DNA of 64,000 nt, from positions 13,760,640 to 13,824,639 of the forward strand of contig NC_079977.1 of the NCBI RefSeq assembly GCF_029852145.1, given 5' to 3'. This document shows, piece after piece, positions 44,661 through 56,676 of the stretch. Source of the DNA: Microplitis mediator. Lineage: Eukaryota > Arthropoda > Insecta > Hymenoptera > Braconidae. The notes under the pieces were generated by a model, which saw only the letters and a list, made by a program, of their open reading frames with translations, was not told the origin of the DNA and searched no databases. Position numbers and translations under genes: made by a program. Position 1 is the first letter of the stretch. Every line of letters begins with the position of its first letter.

Positions 44661-46954
44661 AGTTGCAATTTCATTGTCATGTGGAATTCAAATAAAACAA
44701 CTTATAGTTTACATCAATTGGGAGTTAAACGAAATTTGTTGAATGAATTTCAGTAAACTCTTTATGTAAATTTGATAATTCTAATTGTTTAAATTTTTAG
44801 GCTAAATATTATTCAACGAATTTCGTTTAACTTTAATTGATAACATCTGTTAGTAATTTTTTTGAATTCTACATCTCAGCAAAATTGCAACTACGTTGAC
44901 CTTCTTTTTAATTAAGGCTTGATTTTTTTTTCTCATTAATTGATTAAATTTTGACACGCTTTGACAGTTAAGGGCATTTCAGACAGTGCCCCCCACTTCA
45001 AAAATTTCAATGGCTTTCAACTGCCATAACCGTATTAAAATTTTATTAATTAATTAAAAAAAAAAATTAAAACCTTAATTGAAAAAAGGAGAACGTAGTC
45101 GTAATTTCACCGAGGTATAGAATTTTTTAAAAATTACTTGCAATTGATATCAATCAGGAGTTAAACGAAATTTGTTGAATAAATTTTAGCCTAGAAAATT
45201 TGAAAATTCAAATTATAAAATTAACATGAAGATTATACTGAAATTTATTTTACAAATTTCGTTCAGCTTCCAATTGATATCAACTGCAAATGTTTTTTTT
45301 TAAATCTATATCTTAGTGAAATTACGATTACGTTCTCCTTTTTTCAATTAAGGTTTTAATTTTTTTTTAATTAATTACTAAAATTTTAACATGGTTATAA
45401 CAGTTCAAAGCCATTGAAATTTTTGAAGAAGTGGGGGGCACTGTCTAGGCATGACCTTAAAAGTTATTGAATATTTCCAAAAGGGGAGGGGGAGCTGTCT
45501 GAGTTTGGCCTTAAAAAGCGAAATAACATGACTCTAATGAAGATTAAAAATTATATACTAAGTAATAAAATTTTATACTAACTTTACTAGATAAATTATC
45601 TAAATATTGAAAGTAAAAATTTTTTTTTATATTGTCAGGTTTTCTATTGTCGGTTTTTAATAATTTATATTATTTAATAATATAGTAATTTAACTTAAAA
45701 AAAAAAATTTGAATTGTTTGTTGTAACCTTCCAATATTATAAAAAAACAATAAATATCAATTTTCCTAATAAAAAAAAAAAAACTTTCAGCAATATTTTT
45801 TGTATAAACCATCAATTTATATCCTAATTATTCTTATTTTTATAGAATTAGATAGTGTACTCAGAATATAGCTGGTATAAGAGCATGGTAAGTAAGTTTG
45901 ATTTCATAAATTCAATTAGGTACAAAAAAATTTATATTACGAGATTATTTTTAATTAACATTATTTGTATAGCATTTTATTATGTACGTAGAATAATATC
46001 AATTTGAGTTAGTGATAATGATAAATAAATTTAATTTAATATTTTCAATTGGATTGTTTTATCCTAAAATTTATTAAACATATTAAAATAATTTTTTGGC
46101 TGCATTAGTTAGAGTTTTATTTAAAATGTATGTCCTCTCTCTTTCCATGTTTCATTACCATAAGAAATCTACTTTATCTACGGATTTCTTATAAATTCAT
46201 TGCTGGTAAGTAGAAATAATTATTTTTCCGAATGTACCTTTTCACAAGTGTCACTATGTTCAACTGTCACGTTATCCATATGTCGCTTGTAAGTGAGTGG
46301 TAACATTTCCAAAAGTCAAATTTTACAATTGTCACAATGTACAATTGTCCTTGTGCAAAGATGTCCATATTTCTAAACGTCACATAACATATTTGTCGAC
46401 TTTACCACATTTATCGTTGGCTTGACTGTCGTGTTTGTCAAATGTCCCATTTTCAGATTGGTGAGTTTTTCAAATGTCACGTTTGCAACATTTTCGACTT
46501 GTCTAGATGTCGTTTTTTTCAGACGTCGCACTTGCATGAGTGTCACATTTTACGTACAGTGTAACGATCCAAATGTCACGCTGGACGAATGTCGCGATTT
46601 CCAGATGTTGCGTTGGTACTTTTGTCACGATTTCTAGATGTCGTTTTTGCCAGAGTAGTACGTTGTATAACATGTCCGTTAGGACGAACTATTGGCATCC
46701 AGTTTTTTTGCCGCATTACTACCAAAAATTTACGAAAAAAATTCAGAATATTTACGGTAATAAAACAGAAAAAATACGGTATTTTAACAGCATTAAAACC
46801 GCAATTATACAGCATATTTTCGGCATTTTTGCAGCATTAAACCGTTCTACCCGGAACAAAAATTATATATAATTATATAAAATTTTATTTAATTATATAT
46901 AACATTATAAAGTTATATGTACAGTAACTGTCATGAAAAAAAAAAAAAAAAAAA

Positions 46955-47028
46955 CCCGCCAACTCGTGGGCTCGATCCCGAGTCCTAATGATTTAAAGCC
47001 TGATCTGTTAACCATTATGCCAAATCGC
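46955..47028 (-). repeat. tRNA-like sequence (tRNA pseudogene or SINE head)
   Basis: On the minus strand it starts AAGCGATTTGGCATAATGG and contains a B-box-like GGGATCGAGCC. It ends GGCGGG followed by a run of about 20 T, a pol III terminator or the complement of an A tail. It occurs only in the right arm of element c. Loop details are too diverged for a confident isotype. Confidence 0.45.
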
Positions 47029-47357
47029 TTATTCGAAAGTTGACACTAATTGTATTTATATCTATACAAACAAACTTAAGAAAATTGAAAACCTCAATTT
47101 TCCCGGATTCTTATTTTCACTTACATTCTTTTGTTTCAATAAGAAATGTGTGAACTAATAGAATAAAATATAAAATTTTACACTTTGCACATTTTCGATG
47201 ATTTTAACCGCAGAAGCAAATATAAAATAAAACCAAATTTTTTACAATTTTTCATTATATCAGGATAAATCTGGCAAAATCGCAGGATATCTACGGCATG
47301 TGTATAAATGCCGAAAATTTACGGCATTTTTACGGCATTCGCAAAACCGCGAGGGCA

Positions 47358-50234
47358 AATTAAACATGGAATGTGACGCTGCTGACTATCATAACTTCTA
47401 ATAGTTTTTTGTCTTTTATTCGTTCGTTTTATACAATTAGCAAAAAAATCGTAATAAAACTTTTCAGAATTAAATATTTCAAATAAAAAATCAACTTCCT
47501 TATCAACTAAAAAAATTAAGTCCACCTTTCCAAATGTTGGAAGTTGTGAATTATTTAAATTCAAAAATAAAATTGAACCCACGTGATACTTGGTACCATT
47601 AATTTGAATCCATTTCAAATTCAATACTATACCACCTTTAACCTCTATCCGATGATATGAATTATTTTCTATTTCTTTACCAATTTTATTTGGTTCAATA
47701 CTTGAAAGAAACTTTAATTCCCATTTGGTAACAATACTCTGTAATAAATGTTTAGTACCCGATTGAGTTGATGCTAATTTTAATTCATGATGTTTTGATT
47801 CGAAGCGCATACAAGATCATCGCGACGGTGGACCATTCAGTAAGATAAGACGTAGATAATGTAAAAGTAAATGAAATATAGGAGTTAACTTGTTATCAGA
47901 AATTTTGAGGTATAACAAATAATGTTTATAAATTAAAGATTTTCAAAGAATTAGTGAATTTCTTGGAATAGTAGGTGCAGTTACAATATCGACGATTTGT
48001 CGTAGATGTTTATGGGGCATTCCACGCCAAATCGACCACTTTTGACCCCGACCCCTTTCGATTTGGCTGAAAATTTTTTTTCCTTTTATACCCGATTAAA
48101 ATCATTTTTCAGAAAATTTTCAAATTTTTTTACCCAACCCAAAAAAAGTTATGAGTTTTTCAAAAATAAGGCTTTTATTTTATCAAATAGCTATAACTTC
48201 TTCAAGAATTGACTAATCGGGACGTTTTTTTTTTCAAAATTTTTGTCATTGAATGTACTTTAAAAAAAAAATACAAAAAAATTTTATGATGATAAACTCT
48301 ATGAAATTTTCAGTTTTTTTGAAAAAAACCGTGATTTTCTTAAATTACGTCATGTTTTATTTTTTTTTTTATTTTCTCAAAAAAAACTTCATTTAATGCT
48401 GCAATTTTTCCCGCCAATCCTAGAGTGGGCCGACTATTCCTTCTATTTTTTTTTATCAATTGAAAAAAAAAATTTTGCCCAGTTGGGCATGTTTTGCTAA
48501 ACATCAGTCTGGAAATTTTTGAGGATTTATAGATGACATCCGGCTTTGAAGAATTGAGACGAAAAAATTCATTGATAGTGGTAATCCTCCAAAATAAGCC
48601 CAACTGGGCAAAAATTTTTTTTTCAATTGATAAAAAAAAATAGAAGGAATAGTCGGCCTACTCTAGGATTGGCGGGAAAAATTGCAGCATTAAATGAAGT
48701 TTTTTTTGAGAAAATAAAAAAAAAATAAAACATGACGTACTTTAAGAAAATCACGGTTTTTTTCAAAAAAACTGAAAATTTCATAGAGTTTATCATCATA
48801 AAATTTTTTTGTATTTTTTTTTTTAAAGTACATTCAATGACAAAAATTTTGAAAAAAAAAAAACGTCCCGATTAGTCAATTCTTGAAGAAGTTATAGCTA
48901 TTTGATAAAATAAAAGCCTTATTTTTGAAAAACTCATAACTTTTTTTGGGTTGGGTAAAAAAATTTGAAAATTTTCTGAAAAATGATTTTAATCGGGCAT
49001 AAAAGGAAAAAAAATTTTCAGCCAAATCGAAAGGGGTCGGGGTCAAAAGTGGTCGATTTGGCGTGGAATGCCCCTTATATAATAACCAACCTTCATCATT
49101 TTCATTTTTTACCAAATCACCCATCATTAATCTGAAGTATCTTACAAAACAGAGCATTTCTGATGCTGACATTCTAATTTTTAAATGATGCTTACTTTTG
49201 TCAGAAAATGATATTGTTGGGGGTGCATTAGATTTTTCAGTAAAATTCCAATTGAAATTTTTAATTCGAATATTCAGTCGGTCACGAGAAAAAAATTTTT
49301 TTTTAAAGATGAGGTACTCTAAAATCGCTGTCATACTGTATACGCAAACTCCTTCATAAACATCATGCATTACATCAACATAAAAATTTATCATAATATG
49401 AAAATTATCAATTTCATTCCAAATGCATTTTTCACTTACACCTGTTGATGAACAATCTTTTTTCTCCAAATCTTCATTATAATTAATTTCATTACGAGGC
49501 AAAGAGTCATCTTCAGTACAAGTAATTTGGCAATTTGATTTATGCATACGACAAATTCTACAATAGTTTGCATTGAAACCTTCCACCAGTCCAAATATAG
49601 AATTCTGTCCCAAATTATCTCCAATAATAAGACCCAATTCAAAGTAAATAGTTTCAGTTTCAGAACCATTTTGTACAGTGATTCCATCTTGTTGCAATTA
49701 ATTAATTTCATCCTTTACTGCTCGAAAAAGTGTAAAATTACCAAATCGTTTACGGTAATCAGAATAAAATAACATTACTAAAAATATATATTCTAAACAT
49801 GAAGAGTATTTCTCTGGTAAACAAGAAATAGTTCCATACATCGCACCAAATTTATTGTTTTCAGCATGGGAGCCTAATGGATTTCCAGCTTCGAAATTAT
49901 CGAAGTAAATATAGAGAGCAAGAACAAAACGATCATTATGATATTTCATTTTTTCTTGCCAAAAATCTCCTGGAATGAAATTAGAAAAAGATAATTTATC
50001 TTCTAACAACTTTTTTCTGTAATCTTTTATTTTATTTAAGACATTCGGGGAGATGTGTTTTATTAAGTTGAATAATACAATTAATAAGAGGACTGATACC
50101 CAAAGTTCTGTATATAACGTAATTTTAAATAGCGACAGGGCCCAAAGTTTTGATGGTACGAGTATGTAGATGACTGTTGTTGTGAGAACGTATAGTACAT
50201 TAGTATCAGCTGTTATTACCTGAGGGTAGAGCAT
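47358..50234 (-). pseudogene. Transposase-like gene (DxMHDxxEGV type), broken
   Basis: Matches from memory a protein family frequent in ants, wasps and aphids and probably transposon-encoded. Hallmarks in order on the minus strand: YFDNFEAGNPLGSHAENNKFG, GTISCLPEKYSS, LVMLFYSDYRKRFGN, ELGLIIGDNLGQNS, a CRICRMHKS Cys pair, YVDVMHDVYEGVC, RMSASEMLCFVRYF and MMGDLV. After the inserted palindrome come LLLHYLRL and MRFESKHHELKLAS. The DVMHD...GV segment recalls CACTA/EnSpm-type transposases, which is tentative. Breaks are an in-frame TAA at 49698-49700 (DEIN stop LQQDG), the palindrome 48014-49074, several stops in 47811-48013, and element c before the last codons. The first about 70 residues of the open frame do not look like the family. 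Confidence 0.7.
48014..49074. mobile_element. Near-perfect palindromic MITE in the transposase-like gene
   Basis: 1061 bp. GGGGCATTCCACGCCAAATC at the left is mirrored at the right end; the arms of about 530 bp are nearly identical, meeting near 48544. TTAT flanks both sides (48010-48013, 49075-49078). The mirrored frames starting GHSTPNRPLL come from the arms and are not genes. Confidence 0.88.
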
Positions 50235-50393
50235 TGTAGCATTGACAGAGTTTTGGTTAATTAATGTTTGTTATTGGTTTTATTATTTATTAATTAAAAC
50301 ATGAATAAATTAATTTTGAATATTATGGGAATAAGTTCAGGTTGTTAACCTGTCTTGATTCATTTGACATGATTTTAACAATTGATGTTTAAT
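50235..50393. other. 5' flank of the transposase-like gene
   Basis: Short AT-rich stretch with no feature beyond the AA target duplication at 50394-50395. Confidence 0.4.
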
Positions 50394-51439
50394 AACCCTG
50401 TTGAAACAAACTCATAGATTCTCATAAAAAAAACATATTTTTCTATGAGACTTTATGAGCTACAAAATTTTCTATGAGAAACGAAAAATTTGCTCATAAA
50501 ACTCTTTATGAGAATTTATGGGTTTTTATTTTGTTCATGATCTTAAGCGATATATCTTATACAATTTTCATGGGAATGAATGAGAATTTTTATGTTATGA
50601 GATACTATAAGTTAAATCGTCAGAAATTTCTATAAGATTGAATATAGAAAATTTCTTTATGAGTTTTTATAAGTATTTACTACTTTACTCTTAATGAGAG
50701 TTTATATAGAATATTCTGATACGTAAAAATCTCTCAAAATCTCATCAATTCTATTTATGTAAAAACACCTACGAGTTTTATGAGTTTGAATGGGACTTTA
50801 TCTAAAGTTGAATTCTCGTAAAAAAATTTTAGAGTATTTAAAAGATTTTATAAGACATTTCCGCAGAGTAATGAATGCAAAAATTTTAAAAGATTTAATG
50901 AGTAATTTCAGTGCCAAATACACATCAATTTCTCATAAAAATATATTTATGTGGTTACTTGATTTATGAGTTTCTAAGAGACTTATCTAACAAGAAATTT
51001 CTCTTAAATTACTATTCAAATGTTCAAGTAAATAAAAAGTTCCTACATGATTATTAACTATATTATTTCTACTAAACAAATTTGAAAGAATTATAATAAA
51101 TTTTATTTCTTCATGTTGAAATTGTCATCCTATGAGATCCGATGAGAACTTGGTATATATCATAATGACATAAATTTCTCATAAAATCTATTTTTCGAAA
51201 ACGCTAGATTTATGAGATTCAATGAGACTTTTTTAAAAATCAGTAACTCTCAGAAAATCTTTTACTTTTAGTGGATTTGTTGTGGTCGACTATTGGAAAA
51301 TATGAAGCTTAATGACATCCCTTATTAAAAGGAACGATTTAAATCGATTAGAAAAAAAAATTTTTTAATAATTTTTAAAAAAATGTTTTTAACTACGTAA
51401 TGTTTGAAGATTTTACATAAAGAAAAATTATTATATCTA

Positions 51440-51832
51440 CACGGAGAGAAATTAATTATTGTATCTACAATACAACAATTGTAATTTTAACTATCTAAAA
51501 TGGTAATAACATTTTTCAGTGGTTGTACTGATTAGTATTACTATTGAAAATGATAACAATTACAATTGATGATGGTAACGGTTACTATCGAAGATGCTAA
51601 TTGTAATTATTAAAAATTATAATTGTTACAATCGATGATGGTAACTATTACCATTCAAAGTTGTAAAAATTCTTAACTAAGAATGTGTGTGTGCATGAGT
51701 GTCACGTGTGTGTATGTCCGAGTGGGTGTATGAGTGCAAGCGCGCGCGTGTGCGTGCGTGCGTGTGCATGTGTGCGGATAAGTGTACGTATGTGTGCAGG
51801 TAAGTGTGCGCACCCGTGTGCGAACCCGTGCG

Positions 51833-51893
<61 letters not shown>

Positions 51894-52243
51894 TTAATCA
51901 CTTCCCCAGTTAAACAAATTACACATAGACAAGCGTCAGACTATAACGTTTATATTTTAATTTTTTATTAGCTTAGATGGTCATCAATATTCAGGCTGAT
52001 AGTAACCATTACCATCAGGTTATTAAGAATTACGATTTTTTATAATAGTAGTAATTATTTAATATAATAACAGTTATAATTTCTGGTTATCATAAATAAT
52101 TGGTAAACTTGACCATATAGATGGTAGATACTACCATTCAGATTGTTTATTTAATAATTTAAATGATATTATCAATCATATAATTCAGTTTAAGAATTGT
52201 ACTATAACTTGCTGGTAACTTTTACCATAAAATTCTCTCCGTG
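51440..52243. mobile_element. CACGGAGAG-ended MITE (i)
   Basis: Left CACGGAGAGAAATTAATTA, right AATTCTCTCCGTG, TA on both sides. The interior has many AATGGTAATTATTACCATT-like short palindromes. A TG microsatellite lies inside. Confidence 0.8.
51836..51890 (+). repeat. (TG)n microsatellite
   Basis: Continuous TG run, preceded by an imperfect GTGTGCGTGCG tract from about 51685. Confidence 0.95.
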
Positions 52244-53852
52244 TAGGAGCCTATTAATGTTGAATGATATTTTATAACCGCTTAAAACAATAAAACAAAC
52301 TATTCCCGTATTAATCCTCATAGTGACATTGCAGTTGATTACTCATACGTTCTCGTATAATAATAAGTCAAAAATGCCTTTCCATCTTATTAATTCATTC
52401 AAAATCGCGTAAAATGATAGAAAGATTAAGGATTTGCATATAAAACCTCATAGCAAAATTTTAGTCGATTATTCGTACGTTCACATTTAATTATAAGACG
52501 AAAATCGTTTTCAACTTCATTAGTTCATTCAATATCGCTTGAAATGATATGGAAATCAACTATTCCCTCATAAATCCTCATAGGGACATTGCAGTTAATC
52601 AATTACACATTCTCATATAATTATCAAACGAAAATCCCTTTCATTCTCATAAATTCATTCAAAATCACTCGAAATGACATAAAGATTAAGTATTTCTTCA
52701 TAAAACCTCAAAGGAAAATTGCAGTCGATAATTCATACGTCTCATCTAATTATAAGACGAAAATCGCTTTCAATCGCATAAATTAATAAAATTGAAAGAA
52801 AATTTCGTCTTATAATTAAATCAGAACGTATAATTAAGTAACTACAATCTTCCTATGAGGTTTTATGTGGAAATAGTTGATATCGCTATATCATTTCAAG
52901 CGATTTTGAATGAATTTAGAAGATTACACGGTATTTTCGTCTCATAATTTAATGAGATGGTATGATAAATTAACTGCAATGTTTCTATAAGATTTTAATG
53001 GATATACTTAATCGATGATTCATCCGTTCTCAGCCAATTATAAGACGAGAATCCTTTTTAATCTTACACGGAAAAAAGCGCAGCTCAAAATTAGCTAATA
53101 ATTATAGTCGTCAAATAAAAATTACTTTCCTAAGAGAAATTTACAATCCCAAACCAAAAATTACTATTATCAATGGAAAATTACATTTTTTTGTTGATTC
53201 TTACAATCAGTATTGTAAATTTTACGATTTGTAAAAGATATAATACAGATTAGCAAAAATTGAATAAAGAATGGTAATAATCCATAATTATTTTACAACG
53301 ATCGTTCTGGAAATAACAATATTCAAAAATCTTTTTGATAATATTACAATTCTTCGTTAAAAACATTTGTAAGTGTATAAATTGAATATTACAATTCATT
53401 AAAAATAAATTACTATAAAACTTATATTTCTTTTTATCTATTCCATAAAATTCAGTAGATAAAATAAAAAATATTAGTATATAGAGTAGATAGTGATTTT
53501 CATTTGGAAACAACAGAAAAGTCACTCATGACTCAAGTTATGTTTACATGAATTTCGCAAAAATTATTCATTGATATCCCGATTATTACAATTTGTAAGA
53601 TTATTAATTTTATTTTATAACATTTTAAAACTATTACTGAAAACATTGTAAAAAGAACTCAGGTATTCTAAAAATTATAATATCAAATAAATTTTGTTAA
53701 GGTATTGCAGTTTTTAAAACATCGATAACGTGAATTGCTACTTAGCGGGTAAAAATTACTATTTGCCATTGTGATTTTTAATGCGTAAGATATAATATAG
53801 AGGTCATTGTATTTTATTTATATTTGGCATATACTTTGAGATATTGGGAGGG

Positions 53853-53945
53853 TACCTGTAGCCGAATGGTTAGCATGCTTGCACTTAAACTGGAATATTC
53901 GGAAGGCGTAGGTTCGAATCCCATACTGGTAAAAAAAAAAAAAAG
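53853..53945 (+). repeat. tRNA-derived SINE-like sequence
   Basis: TACCTGTAGCCGAATGG, A-box-like TGGTTAGCATG and B box GGTTCGAATCC, ending CCATACTGGTA followed by a 15-base A run. Acceptor ends TACC/GGTA pair. The spacing before the B box suggests a class II (Ser/Leu-like) parent. The A tail argues for a retroposed copy rather than a working tRNA gene. Confidence 0.65.
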
Positions 53946-54009
53946 ATGGTGGATTTTAAATTGGTATTGAGATATATACATTTATATATATACAGATAAA
54001 TTCCGACAG

Positions 54010-54013
<4 letters not shown>

Positions 54014-54088
<75 letters not shown>
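54014..54088. repeat. (TA)n microsatellite
   Basis: About 75 bp uninterrupted TA run downstream of the SINE-like A tail. Confidence 0.95.
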
Positions 54089-54092
<4 letters not shown>

Positions 54093-54821
54093 GAAAAAAA
54101 ATTTATTATTACACACAAGGAGACAATTTTTACTATCTGGATTAGTAAAAATTCAATAGCAGTCTCAGTAAAAGTTTTATTCTAAGATAGATTTTTTACT
54201 AAATCAAATGGTAAATTTTATTGAATGCTTTAGTTTTGTACTCTAAAACTGAAAGTAATTTTACTTATAATTTAGTAATTCATAGGATTAAGCGATTATA
54301 ATTTTTACTCATTTAAAAGGAAAATTTCCACATTATTGGACCGTTTCAAGTTTGCCTCGGCGAAATAGTAATTCTTATTTGAAAATTAACGAATATTACC
54401 AGATTTTTTTCTCCGTGTATTAATTCATTCAAAATCTCTGGAAATAATATGTGATGACTACTTCCATATAAAACCTCATAGGAACATTGCAGTTAATTAA
54501 TTATATATTTTCATATAATTATCAAACGAAAATCCCTTTCATTCTCATAAATTCATTCAAAATCACTCGAAATGACATAAAGATTAAGTATTTCCTCATC
54601 AAACCTCATAGGAAAATTGCAGTCGATAATCCATACGTCTCATCTAATTATACGACAAAAATCCCTTTCAATCTCATAAATTCATTCAAAACTGCTGGAA
54701 AAAATACGATCTACTATTTCCACATAAAAGCTCATAGGAACATTGCAATTCATTTTTTATACGTTCTCATATAATTATAAAACGAAAATCCCTTTCATTC
54801 GCATAAATTCATTCAAAATCT

Positions 54822-55778
54822 AAAATCAAAAACTAAAATTTATTTGGGACAACTAAATTTTATTACGTCAATATAATCTATTTTATCATTTTTAACAAAT
54901 GATTTAATAGACCCTTTTCGGTTGACATTAATATTTCTCTCTCTAAGATAATAAAATCATTTGGTAAAGTTAAGAAAATATTTATTTAAGGGACAACTAA
55001 ACTATTTTATAGTCCCAATAAATCCAAATATTAAAGCAAAGTATTGTTATATTAACTCTAATAAACATTACTTAGATACGAAAAAAAATATATTCATTTA
55101 GAATAAATATATATATATTTGTTCGAGGTTAATAAATATCTATTTGAACCAAATGATTATTGATTTAAAAAGTTATAATGTTAGGCAGCAGCAGTGGGAG
55201 TAGTTCGGTGCTCACCACTAGATCGCGCCCACCATTTGTGGTGTCCCTGGTAAGATACTTATTTCAGAGTTTTTATATTCGCCAGCTTGAAGCATTCATG
55301 GGACGGATTATCCGCTGAAAATTTTTGATTATAGTGGTATCCTGTTTTAGACTATGACATTAATGTTTAATATTAATGTTTTTTCTGAACAATTTTTGTC
55401 ATAGTACGAAAAAAATTAAGTGGCAAGGAAATAAATTATTCTTTTGAATATGCATTTATTTAACTGTTAAATAAATATTCTGTCATTTTAAAATAATATT
55501 CAATTATTATTAATAACACATTCTCTAAAGATCACTCATATATTTCATTATGACTACTTTATAAACTCTACAGATAATTAATTTGATTTTATGCTTTCTA
55601 CTAAACACGTAATTATCTTTACTAAATATTTTATAGTTTCCAATAACTAGTTTTGTTGGTTGATTATAAAATATTTAGTTAAAATAACCAAATATATGAT
55701 TGGCAATGCGGGCAATCAAATCATTTACTTGTCATAACTAAAATTTAGTTGTCAGGAGAAAATTATTTTCTCAGTGTA
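54822..55778. mobile_element. Insert in the tandem array of element e, with shared module
   Basis: The tandem array breaks after TTCATTCAAAATC and resumes with CTATTTCCACATAAAACC at about 55779. Right end TTATTTTCTCAGTGTA; the left end is not a clear mirror, so the boundary is approximate. It contains the GC-richer module at about 55180-55330. Words like ACTAAATTTTA and TAAATATTTA recur. Confidence 0.45.
55180..55330 (+). repeat. Shared module, copy in element e
   Basis: GGCAGCAGCAGTGGGAGTAG, ACCACTAGATCGCGCCCACC and GTGTCCCTGGTAAGA. The plus frame from the ATG at 55183 (SSSGSSSV, FVVSLVRYLF) is open for 47 residues, parallel to the copies at 35235 and 63089. Confidence 0.7.
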
Positions 55779-56147
55779 CTATTTCCACATAAAACCTTAT
55801 AGGAAAATCGCAGTCGATTATTAATATTTTCTCATTTAATTATAAGACGAAAATACCTTTCAATCGCATAAGATTATTCAAAATCGCTTGAAATGATAGA
55901 CTGCTCTGCTTATGATTTCATGTCTCATAAAATATCATAAACATACAAAACATTTTAAATTTCTTATAAAAATTTTATCAGATTTTATGAGAACTGAATA
56001 AAAAATAAGACTTTTGCGTTTTTTCTCATACAATCGTTCTATGAGAAACTATGAGGAATTTCAGTGCCAAATACACTGCCATTTCTCATTAAATTTCTAG
56101 GGTAAATATTTTTTTATGGGAATCTATGAGATTGTTTCAACAGGGAA

Positions 56148-56674
56148 TTGAGGTATGTGTGTTTTTGTTGTATTCTTGGACTTAGTCATAAATTGAATTT
56201 TTGAGTTGAGTTTATACTGTCTGAGTGATACAATGTTATGATAATGTTTTTGTAATGTAATTATACGAATATTATTGTAAAGTATTTTTGTATTTAATTG
56301 TTCTAGCACCTGAGGAAGTCGAGAAACCGACGAAACGTTGTGAAAATTTAAATAAACATCATATAAATATTTCCACAAAACTGTGAACAAAGTATTTTAT
56401 TTTACTGATAATAATTTGTAGAGAATAAAATTGTCAACAAAAAAGACTTTACAAAATTTTGTGATAAGTCTGATAGTTTCATCGGAAAAATAAAAACGTC
56501 TCCAACTTTACTTCGAGCTCTGATAACTTTGAAATAGATGGATTTATCGAAAAATGATAAGAGACCTTTTTTGTAGAACGTGCAATTTCCTACAAAAATA
56601 TGGATTAGTCTATTTGATCTATTGATTTGTTAACGAGGTTAAAAATACTTAAAGCTAGAAAAAAAATTTTTCCC
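56148..56674 (+). other. Flank with hammerhead-like retroelement tail
   Basis: No gene. At 56310-56340 CTGAGGA, a GTCG/CGAC stem and GAAACGTTG resemble the hammerhead-containing ends of Penelope-like elements. The rest is AT-rich. Confidence 0.5.
56310..56343 (+). ncRNA. Hammerhead-ribozyme-like motif
   Basis: Core CTGAGGA (CUGANGA), stem II AGTCG...CGAC with loop AGAAAC, then GAAAC. A minimal stem III (AC/GT around GTT) would place G at the cleavage-site position where A, C or U is required, so activity is doubtful. Similar CTGA...GAAACG hairpins are known from Penelope-like elements. Confidence 0.4.
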
Positions 56675-56676
56675 AT

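Larger units (their letters stand above)
42653..45521. mobile_element. GACAGTGCC-type MITE, self-nested, inside element c
   Basis: The left part (AGGGTACTCTCAGACACTGCCCC near 42660) is mirrored by CCCCCTCCCC...CTGTCTGAGT near 45485-45505. A second copy of the same family (about 44969-45465, ends GGGCATTTCAGACAGTGCCCC and GGGGGGCACTGTC) sits within it, and the solo LTR 42796-44660 is inserted as well. Boundaries are approximate. Confidence 0.55.
40934..47355. mobile_element. CCCT-group element c, carrying a RING-like gene
   Basis: Left end CCCTCGCGGTTTTGG, right end AAAACCGCGAGGG, CA on both sides (40932-40933, 47356-47357). Long inverted arms pair about 41033-41905 with 45826-46700, rich in short GACATTTG / TGTCAC units; ACGGTATAAAT- and ACGGCATTTT-type repeats lie at the outermost ends. 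The interior holds the RING-like gene, a self-nested GACAGTGCC MITE and a solo LTR. Without the LTR it is about 4.5 kb. It has no transposase. Confidence 0.85.
53067..54417. mobile_element. CACGGAGAG-like MITE (ii), with SINE insertion
   Basis: Left CACGGAAAAAAGCGCAG, right AGATTTTTTTCTCCGTG, TA on both sides (53065-53066, 54418-54419). It is AT-rich with repeated TTACAAT / ATTGTAA words. A tRNA-like sequence and a TA microsatellite are inserted inside. Confidence 0.7.
50396..56145. mobile_element. CCCT-group element e (CTCATAAA repeats)
   Basis: Left end CCCTGTTGAAACAAACTCAT, right end ATGAGATTGTTTCAACAGGG, AA on both sides (50394-50395, 56146-56147). Repeated CTCATAAAA / TTTTATGAG units fill 50400-51260 and 55900-56130. 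A roughly 125-130 bp tandem array (unit with TTCCACATAAAACCTCATAG, AATTATAAGACGAAAATC and TTCATTCAAAATC) spans about 52260-53060, 54420-54820 and 55780-55900. It is interrupted by at least three inserts. It has no transposase. Confidence 0.82.

Noticed and set aside
48006..48212. ORF starting MFMGHSTPNRP and its mirror at 48876
   Set aside because: Both arise from arms of the palindromic MITE; the similar peptides reflect the inverted repeat, not conserved coding.
51677..51901. His/Thr-rich and Cys/Val-rich ORFs of about 70 residues
   Set aside because: Translations of the TG microsatellite and its degenerate flank.
53885..54118. Tyr/Ile repeat ORF
   Set aside because: Translation of the TA microsatellite next to the SINE-like sequence.
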